Positions 8,001 to 12,527 of a DNA stretch of 12,527 bases are shown here, piece after piece (the first letter of the stretch is position 1; the number at the start of each line of letters is the position of its first letter). The translations under genes were made by a program, and so were the position numbers. Source of the stretch: Alphaproteobacteria bacterium. Lineage in GTDB: Bacteria > Pseudomonadota > Alphaproteobacteria > UBA8366. The stretch spans positions 1 through 12,527 of the forward strand of contig JABJCS010000193.1 of NCBI GenBank assembly GCA_018665505.1. Reading direction: 5' to 3'. The notes below the pieces were generated by a model. That model was not told where the DNA came from. It was given only the letters and a program-made list of their open reading frames with translations, and ran no database searches.

Positions 8001-8663
8001 CTACACCGTAATGGCATAGGCGGGTTGTCGCGGATCAGCCCCCGATCGGAAAAACCCTGTATTCGGTTGGTAAAGAACAGCTTCAACCGAAGCAAGACGG
8101 CGTGAATATGCAGGAAATTTTTCGATCTTATGCCCGAGTGAGATGAGTTCTTCGGGCGTATTTGACGGAAAACGATCCTCGAGCCCCAGAAGTCCTGGAT
8201 AATGGTTGTAGGGGGCAAACGAGTTTGGAAAGCTCATGCTCATGAAACGTGGCGCGTCGATAGCCTCTTGGATATCCATACCGAAGTGAAACGCATTTAG
8301 AACAACCTGTAGCATCGCCTGAACTTGACTGTCGCCGCCAGGGGCCCCGAACGGCATGACCGATCCACCGTCGCCAAGCAGAATGGCCGGATTTGGAGTC
8401 AATCGCGGACGCTTTCCTGGTGCCACTCCGGAGGGATGATTGGGATCGGGTCGCGATTGCGTACCGCGCCCGGACGGGACAATCCCGAGGCCCGCCGCGC
8501 CCAAGATGACGACGTTCACCGCCTCATCGTTGTCCGCCCGGATCAGCGGGTCCGAGACAGCGGTTCGCAGCTCGTGACTAATGGCGTTGAGCTTCTCGGG
8601 TCGGTTCATCGTCACGATGCCGATATCACCGTCCGTGTCGTAAAGCACAAGATCGTCACCCAT
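8001..8663 (-). CDS. Chimeric ORF: enoyl-CoA hydratase N-terminus fused to gamma-glutamyltransferase C-terminus
   Basis: An uninterrupted 220-codon frame made of two unrelated families. Residues 1 to about 57 read as the start of an enoyl-CoA hydratase/isomerase (DGDIGIVTMNRPEKLNAIS, then VNVVILGAAG), stopping just before the AGxD oxyanion-hole segment. From about residue 59 it is the end of a gamma-glutamyltransferase: GIVPSGRGTQS, GVAPGKRPRLTPNPA (79-93), GAPGGDSQVQAMLQ, MDIQEAIDAPRF and GADPRQPAYA. The piece begins roughly 25 residues after where the transferase's catalytic Thr would be, so that nucleophile and the whole large subunit are absent. Neither half should be catalytic. An AAGGAG seven bases before ATG 8663 is intact, so the product could be made. 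The simplest reading is an in-frame deletion between neighbouring hydratase and transferase genes, with the junction near 8487-8505; an assembly chimera is also possible. Gene order (amidohydrolase, this, ThDP enzyme) is otherwise colinear. Confidence 0.85.
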   Translation of the reverse strand: MGDDLVLYDTDGDIGIVTMNRPEKLNAISHELRTAVSDPLIRADNDEAVNVVILGAAGLGIVPSGRGTQSRPDPNHPSGVAPGKRPRLTPNPAILLGDGGSVMPFGAPGGDSQVQAMLQVVLNAFHFGMDIQEAIDAPRFMSMSFPNSFAPYNHYPGLLGLEDRFPSNTPEELISLGHKIEKFPAYSRRLASVEAVLYQPNTGFFRSGADPRQPAYAITV

Positions 8664-8670
8664 AAATCTT

Positions 8671-8676
8671 CTCCTT
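8671..8676 (-). promoter_or_regulatory. Strong ribosome binding site of the chimeric ORF
   Basis: AAGGAG on the minus strand, seven bases before ATG 8663. It presumably belonged to the original enoyl-CoA hydratase gene and shows that translation start signals survived the fusion. Confidence 0.7.
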
Positions 8677-8702
8677 CTGGGGTCATCGGCAGGATCATTG
8701 CG

Positions 8703-8724
8703 TCAAATTCAGCAATGAATTTGA
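8703..8724. repeat. 9-bp perfect inverted repeat with 4-base loop
   Basis: TCAAATTCA-GCAA-TGAATTTGA: nine perfectly paired bases around a GNRA-type tetraloop as read on the plus strand. It lies in the 101-base gap between the amidohydrolase stop and the chimera start, about 40 bases upstream of the chimera ATG. It is AT-rich, unlike a typical terminator stem, so an operator for a dimeric regulator is as likely as a hairpin. Confidence 0.55.
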
Positions 8725-8731
8725 GATATTT

Positions 8732-8746
8732 TCAGCGCATCGCTGA
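8732..8746. repeat. Second inverted repeat in the same gap
   Basis: TCAGCG-CAT-CGCTGA, six perfect pairs around three bases, eight bases from the AT-rich repeat and 18 bases past the amidohydrolase stop. On the minus strand it is followed by AAAATATC rather than a T-run, so it is at best a weak terminator. Confidence 0.4.
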
Positions 8747-8764
8747 GAAGCTAATGCAACGAGC

Positions 8765-9823
8765 TTAGGACTCCAGACCCAGTAACCTGGCGGCGGTTCC
8801 ACCCAGAATTGCGATACGGTCATCGTCACTTAAATCCGGTGTGTTCAAAACAAGATCGATCTCCGTACTGGTCCAAGGAAACGGGTAGTCGGTGCCGACC
8901 ATGATTTGGCCGGGACCGGTCTCAGCGATGAGGTGGCGAAGTGCCTCCGGCGTGAAGACAATTGTGTCGAAGAAGAGTTGGCCGTCTTTTAGATAAGCCG
9001 TCGGATTCTTCTTTGGCAACGGGCCGACCCGGTTGGGGAACGTACGGCAGACCGCGTCTGAGCGGTTGGCGTAGGACGGAAGATAACCGCCGCCATGCGC
9101 GGCGCAAATCTCGAGACCGGGGAAACGATCCAGGGTGCCCTCGAAGATCAGGTGCGACAACGCGATCGTCGTCTCGAGAGGATTGCCGATCGTGTTCTCC
9201 AGCAGTCCACTGCCACCGAGTCGACCGCTCGGCTCCAGCTCTGTCGTCCCTCTTGGATGCAGGAAGATCAGCAAGTCGAGCTCCTCGCATTTTGCCCAGA
9301 TAGGATCGAATGATGGGTCCGCCAATTCGCGGCCCTCGACGCTGCCACCTACGCTGAGACCACGGAAGCCGAGCGTCTTGGCGGCATATTCGATTTGCTC
9401 AACCGCGAGGTCCGGATGCTGAAGCGCCGCTGTGGCGAATGCCGCGAACCGGTCCGGCGTGGCGGCGCAGATCTCGACAAGCGCTTCATTCTGAATACGG
9501 ATGAGCTCTGCTGAAGCATCGCGCCCCGCATGATACCAATACGGATTAATGCTAAGCGCCGACACGTCGATGCCTTGGGCATCCATCGCGGCAATCCGCG
9601 TGCTCGTGTCATCCATCAGAAGTTCGGTGTTGCCGGCCTTCTGATCCAGCACTTCCAAGGCAGCCGGGACCACGCAATGCGCGTGAATATCGATTGTCTT
9701 AACCCGCGTGCCGTTGACGACGACCTCGCGACGCGTGCCATGTGAATGCGTACCACCGCCCGCCCCATCGTCTTTCATTGGGCTGCGGAGCGCGCAATCG
9801 ACAAATCCAATCGTCTTGTTCAT
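8765..9823 (-). CDS. ACMSD-type amidohydrolase (Amidohydro_2 family metal-dependent hydrolase/decarboxylase)
   Basis: A TIM-barrel metalloenzyme of the aminocarboxymuconate-semialdehyde decarboxylase branch; members decarboxylate or hydrolyse aromatic acids or muconate-like intermediates with one divalent metal. With the start at 9823 it has 352 residues. Seen: HxH metal ligands in TIDIHAHC (His47, His49), His189 in FLHPRG, His243 in CAAHGGGYLPSY and the metal Asp312 in MVGTDYPF. The site is complete, so activity is expected. The first ~40 residues are an unusual Gly/His-rich leader (GAGGGTHSHGT, 20-30) before the barrel begins. A longer in-frame start (TTG, 9865) lacks a ribosome site, whereas ATG 9823 has AAGGA nine bases upstream. 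It is separated from the acyl-CoA dehydrogenase pair by 230 bases and may have its own promoter. The substrate is unknown. Confidence 0.92.
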   Translation of the reverse strand: MNKTIGFVDCALRSPMKDDGAGGGTHSHGTRREVVVNGTRVKTIDIHAHCVVPAALEVLDQKAGNTELLMDDTSTRIAAMDAQGIDVSALSINPYWYHAGRDASAELIRIQNEALVEICAATPDRFAAFATAALQHPDLAVEQIEYAAKTLGFRGLSVGGSVEGRELADPSFDPIWAKCEELDLLIFLHPRGTTELEPSGRLGGSGLLENTIGNPLETTIALSHLIFEGTLDRFPGLEICAAHGGGYLPSYANRSDAVCRTFPNRVGPLPKKNPTAYLKDGQLFFDTIVFTPEALRHLIAETGPGQIMVGTDYPFPWTSTEIDLVLNTPDLSDDDRIAILGGTAARLLGLES

Positions 9824-10053
9824 CTCAAACTGTCCTTCTTCCGTATTGGTACTTTTGGCAGCCAATCAAAGCTGTTCTTCATCAAAATATCTGTGTTTCT
9901 TATCAAGACTATATGGCCCGATCGGTTCAGCAGGTTAGGGAATGAAACATTTTCCTGTCCGGGAGCCTAATCCCGTTGTCGAAAAGGCAGATGTAAATTT
10001 CCAGCCAGCACGGCTATCGAACCTTTCTGACCATACTGATTGCTAGAATCGAA
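9824..10053. other. Longest gene-free gap in the window (230 bases)
   Basis: This stretch separates the acyl-CoA dehydrogenase operon from the amidohydrolase. It is more A/T-rich than its surroundings, especially at 9870-9920, as expected for a promoter, and contains a -35-like TTGATA (minus strand, 9901-9906) without a convincing -10 partner. A heptamer ATCGAAC occurs twice near the dehydrogenase end. I see no hairpin with a T-run, no RNA gene and no coding potential. It most plausibly holds the end of one transcript and the start of the next. Confidence 0.4.
9833..9837 (-). promoter_or_regulatory. Ribosome binding site deciding the amidohydrolase start
   Basis: AAGGA on the minus strand, nine bases before ATG 9823. 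It favours this start over the in-frame TTG at 9865. Confidence 0.65.
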
Positions 10054-11223
10054 CTAGAGTCCCATCTGCCGGGCAATTAGATTGCGCTGAATTTGGCTGG
10101 AGCCGTCACCGATGACGAACAACCTCGCATCTCGCAGGATACGTTCGATCTCGAACTCGCGTGTAAATCCGTAGCCACCCCAGACCCGCATCCCCTCGGA
10201 AGTTACCCGGACCAGGGTTTCGGTTGCGTGCAGGTTGGCAATCGAGGCCTCGCGTACGCAAGGCACGCCCTCGTCAATCATTGACGCCGCTCGGTAAAGC
10301 AAAAGCCGGGCGGCATCTGTTCGCACCTGCAAATCGACCAGCAGATGTGCGATCGCCTGAAAGCGACCGATCGGCTGTCCGAACTGTTCGCGCTCATTAG
10401 CGTACTGAACGGCATCGTCGATAACCCGCTGAGCGGCGCCAACGCAATATGAGGCTTGCGCGATACGAGCGCGCTCGAGCGTGCCGCCGATAACTCGCCA
10501 ACCGCCGTGTAATTCACCCAGCAAGGCGGACGTGGGAACACGCACGTCGTCGTAATGTACTTCGCACAGGGTGCCGGCCCCCCGCATGCCGAGTTTCTCG
10601 ATACGGCGGCTGTTGATACCGGGCGTCGTTGCATCCACTAGGAAGACGCTGATGCCCTTGTGCTTACCGAGCGTCGCATCGGTTCTGGCCGTGACAATCA
10701 GGCATGGGCATTCAGCGGCACCGGTCGTGAATATTTTGCTGCCCGAAATAATAAAATCTTCGCCGTCGGGGGCGGCCTTGGTAATTATCGCCGCCGCATC
10801 GGAGCCGGCGTTCGGCTCAGTATGCGAGAATGCAAAAATCATTTCGCCCGACGCCACTCGAGGCAGGAAATAATCCTTCTGTGCTTCGGTCCCAAAGCGC
10901 TGAATTGCGTCCGCTCCCCAACCCAATGCCCTGTTCAACAGCGACGCGACGGACAACGAACTCCGGCCGAATTCTTCCAGTAGCACCGTAACGTCCGTGG
11001 CGTTACCACCGCTGCCGCCATACTCCGCGGGCACGGGCAGCCCGGTGAAACCAAGCTTGGCCATCTCTGGCAGTAGCTCGTTCGGCGCGCGGCCATTGAC
11101 GTCGATCTCTTGCAGAAACGCGCGTGTCAGCACTCGCTCGGTAAATCCGCGAGCGGCATCTCGAATTTGCACCTGCTCGGTCGTGTATCCAAAATCTACG
11201 GTCGCACCGTCGTCCATGCTCAT
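10054..11223 (-). CDS. Acyl-CoA dehydrogenase, downstream copy of a tandem pair
   Basis: A complete 389-residue FAD enzyme that would desaturate an acyl-CoA at the alpha-beta position and hand electrons to ETF. Seen: an N-terminal helical domain; signature 1 (FAFSHTEPNAGSDAAAI, 130-146), whose loop contacts FAD and substrate; a middle beta domain with SGSKIFTTGA (160-169); and the C-terminal domain with NEREQFGQPIGRFQAIAHLL (276-295) and GGYGFTREFEIER, where Glu356 aligns with the medium-chain enzyme's catalytic base. It ends RDARLFVIGDGSSQIQRNLIAR plus MGL. The start ATG at 11223 overlaps the stop of the upstream paralogue (ATGA), so the two are translationally coupled; a second ATG two codons on is possible. 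The pair share most of their sequence and probably form a heteromer or act on related substrates. Chain-length preference cannot be read. Confidence 0.95.
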   Translation of the reverse strand: MSMDDGATVDFGYTTEQVQIRDAARGFTERVLTRAFLQEIDVNGRAPNELLPEMAKLGFTGLPVPAEYGGSGGNATDVTVLLEEFGRSSLSVASLLNRALGWGADAIQRFGTEAQKDYFLPRVASGEMIFAFSHTEPNAGSDAAAIITKAAPDGEDFIISGSKIFTTGAAECPCLIVTARTDATLGKHKGISVFLVDATTPGINSRRIEKLGMRGAGTLCEVHYDDVRVPTSALLGELHGGWRVIGGTLERARIAQASYCVGAAQRVIDDAVQYANEREQFGQPIGRFQAIAHLLVDLQVRTDAARLLLYRAASMIDEGVPCVREASIANLHATETLVRVTSEGMRVWGGYGFTREFEIERILRDARLFVIGDGSSQIQRNLIARQMGL

Positions 11224-12368
11224 AGACCCATCCCACGCGCTATCAGATTACGTTGGATCTGGCTCGACCCGTCACCGATCACAAACAGCCGAGCATCGCG
11301 AAAGTGACGCTGGATATCGAACTCCATGGTAAGGCCATATCCCCCATAGACACGCATACAATCCTCGGTCACCCGCAACAGCGCTTCGGTACAAGCCAGA
11401 TTCGCCATCGAAGCCTCCTTGATACAGCGCTCGCCCGCGTCGACGATCCATGCGGCGCGGTAGAGCAGCCAGCGCGCGGCGTCGACTTCCACCTGCAGGT
11501 CGGCCAGCAGATGTGCAATTGCCTGAAACTTACCAATGGGCTGGCCAAACTGTTCCCGCTCGCCCGCGTAGCGAACTGCTTCATCGATGACATGTAGCGC
11601 GCAACCAATGCAATACGCTGCTTGAGACAATCGAACCCGCTCCAGGGTCGCCTTGACCGCATCCCAGCCACCATTGAGCGGCCCTAACAGGGCGCTCTTG
11701 GACACTCGAACGCCGTCGTAGTGCACCTCATAAAGGCCGCCAGCACCGCGCATGCCGAGCTTCTCGATGTTGCGGCAGGTAATGCCCTCGCTCTTCGGAT
11801 CGACAATAAACAAGCTGATCCCGCGATGCCGGTCGGCTTCGGTGTCGGTGCGCGTGGCGACGACCAGGCATCGCGCCTCTGCCGCGCCAGTGGTGAATAT
11901 TTTGGTGCCATTGATGACGTACTCGTCACCATCTGCAACGGCGCGGGTGCGAATGGCGGCGGCGTCGGATCCGGCGTCCGGCTCGGTAAGGGAAAAGGCA
12001 AAGCACATTTCCCCACTAACAATTTTCGGCAGCAGATCCTGTTTCTGTTCCTCAGAACCAAATCGCTTGACCGTCTCACATCCAAAGCCGATGGCAAAGT
12101 TCAGCATCGATGCCACTGACAGCGACGACCGGCCAATCTCCTCAAGCAAGATCGTCGTATCGACGACGCTTCCACCCATGCCGCCGTAGTCAGGGGGCAC
12201 CGGCAATGCCGTAAAGCCCACTTCGGCCATCTTGGGTAGCAGCTCCCAATGCGGAGCGCGTGCCTCGGCATCGAGTTCGCGCAAATAATCGGGGGTCAGC
12301 TCGCGGTCGGCGAACGCACGCACGGTTCGCCGAAACATCTCTTGCTCGTCGCTGAAACGGAACCTCAT
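11220..12368 (-). CDS. Acyl-CoA dehydrogenase, upstream copy of a tandem pair
   Basis: A complete 382-residue acyl-CoA dehydrogenase, clearly paralogous to the next gene. Seen: FRFSDEQEMFRRTVRAFADREL at the N-terminus; CFAFSLTEPDAGSDAAAI (122-139); NGTKIFTTGA (153-162); EKLGMRGAG (202-210); GEREQFGQPIGKFQAIAHLL (269-288); and GGYGLTMEF, with Glu349 as the expected catalytic base, then FRDARLFVIGDGSSQIQRNLIAR. All positions needed for FAD binding and proton abstraction look intact. Its ATG overlaps the stop of the probable CoA-ligase upstream (ATGA), and its own stop overlaps the next dehydrogenase start, so three genes are stitched together. A ligase feeding two dehydrogenases fits activation then alpha-beta desaturation of a carboxylic acid. 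Differences from its partner include the stretch just before signature 1 and the residues after the catalytic Glu (DIQRHF here, EIERIL there). Confidence 0.95.
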   Translation of the reverse strand: MRFRFSDEQEMFRRTVRAFADRELTPDYLRELDAEARAPHWELLPKMAEVGFTALPVPPDYGGMGGSVVDTTILLEEIGRSSLSVASMLNFAIGFGCETVKRFGSEEQKQDLLPKIVSGEMCFAFSLTEPDAGSDAAAIRTRAVADGDEYVINGTKIFTTGAAEARCLVVATRTDTEADRHRGISLFIVDPKSEGITCRNIEKLGMRGAGGLYEVHYDGVRVSKSALLGPLNGGWDAVKATLERVRLSQAAYCIGCALHVIDEAVRYAGEREQFGQPIGKFQAIAHLLADLQVEVDAARWLLYRAAWIVDAGERCIKEASMANLACTEALLRVTEDCMRVYGGYGLTMEFDIQRHFRDARLFVIGDGSSQIQRNLIARGMGL

Positions 12369-12527
12369 CGCCGGTCGACGAGACGGGAGGCCTTCGCTTC
12401 CTTCGCGGGATCATAGATATCGCTCGCATTGGCAAACTCGACCCGTGGCCGCACTTTGGTCGCACGTTGCGTAGCTTCGCTCACAGCGGACTCGAGAGCA
12501 TCGCGGTCGGGGCGCGGACTCGCGACG
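12365..12527 (-). CDS. C-terminal fragment of a probable adenylate-forming CoA ligase (phenylacetate-CoA ligase-like)
   Basis: Only about 53 C-terminal residues lie in the window, in the minus frame ending at TGA 12365-12367. The tail reads TKVRPRVEFANASDIYD then PAKEAKASRLVDRR. The pattern of a short VRPRVEF strand, a DIYDP turn and a Lys-rich K(A)xRLVDRR end resembles the C-terminal domain of phenylacetate-CoA ligase-family proteins, which activate carboxylic acids through an acyl-AMP. This rests on a short tail and is tentative. The stop overlaps the start of the adjacent acyl-CoA dehydrogenase (ATGA), and ligase plus dehydrogenase is a common pairing in CoA-ester catabolism. No active-site motif is inside the window. 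Confidence 0.55.
   Translation of the reverse strand, partial: VASPRPDRDALESAVSEATQRATKVRPRVEFANASDIYDPAKEAKASRLVDRR

Noticed and set aside
9878..9906. Sigma-70 promoter for the amidohydrolase gene
   Set aside because: TTGATA is a fair -35, but the hexamer 17 bases on (GATGAA) matches the -10 consensus at only three positions.

Overview
The window is a bacterial catabolic gene cluster. Every gene I can support lies on the minus strand, so transcription runs from the right edge to the left. The DNA is moderately GC-rich. Gene families such as acyl-CoA dehydrogenases, a GMC oxidoreductase, a Mo-hydroxylase and a VQHLEGGIV-type HlyD remnant fit a proteobacterium, most likely an alphaproteobacterium or a metagenome-derived relative. 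This assignment is an inference from family content only.

Layout in transcription order. (1) 12527-10054: the C-terminal end of a probable adenylate-forming (phenylacetate-CoA ligase-like) enzyme, then two tandem paralogous acyl-CoA dehydrogenases. Both junctions are ATGA stop/start overlaps, so this is a tight operon. (2) A 230-base gap without a gene. (3) 9823-8765: an ACMSD-type amidohydrolase with a complete metal site. (4) A 101-base gap holding two neat inverted repeats. (5) 8663-8001: an intact 220-codon ORF that is a chimera, with the first ~57 residues of an enoyl-CoA hydratase fused in frame to the last ~160 residues of a gamma-glutamyltransferase. (6) 7979-6348: an acetolactate-synthase-like ThDP enzyme. 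(7) 6241-5040: a decayed HlyD-type secretion adaptor with three in-frame stops, one frameshift and no N-terminal membrane segment. (8) 4947-3349: a GMC-family FAD alcohol/choline dehydrogenase. (9) 3227-2325: a PanB-like (ketopantoate hydroxymethyltransferase superfamily) protein that lacks the usual metal-binding aspartates. (10) 2297 to the left edge: the molybdopterin-binding large subunit of a xanthine/CO-dehydrogenase-family hydroxylase, missing only its extreme C-terminus. It carries Asp where the family normally has its catalytic Glu.

Together the intact genes look like a pathway that activates a carboxylic acid as a CoA thioester, desaturates it, and applies hydroxylation (Mo enzyme), alcohol oxidation (GMC) and ThDP- or amidohydrolase-type C-C cleavage or decarboxylation. 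The substrate cannot be read from the sequence. Two gene remnants, the chimera and the HlyD pseudogene, sit on either side of the ThDP enzyme, so the middle of the window has been rearranged by deletion. No RNA genes, insertion sequences, CRISPR arrays or phage genes were seen. The most unusual points are the in-frame hydratase/transferase chimera, the Glu-to-Asp change in the Mo enzyme, and the PanB-like protein with a stripped metal site next to it.
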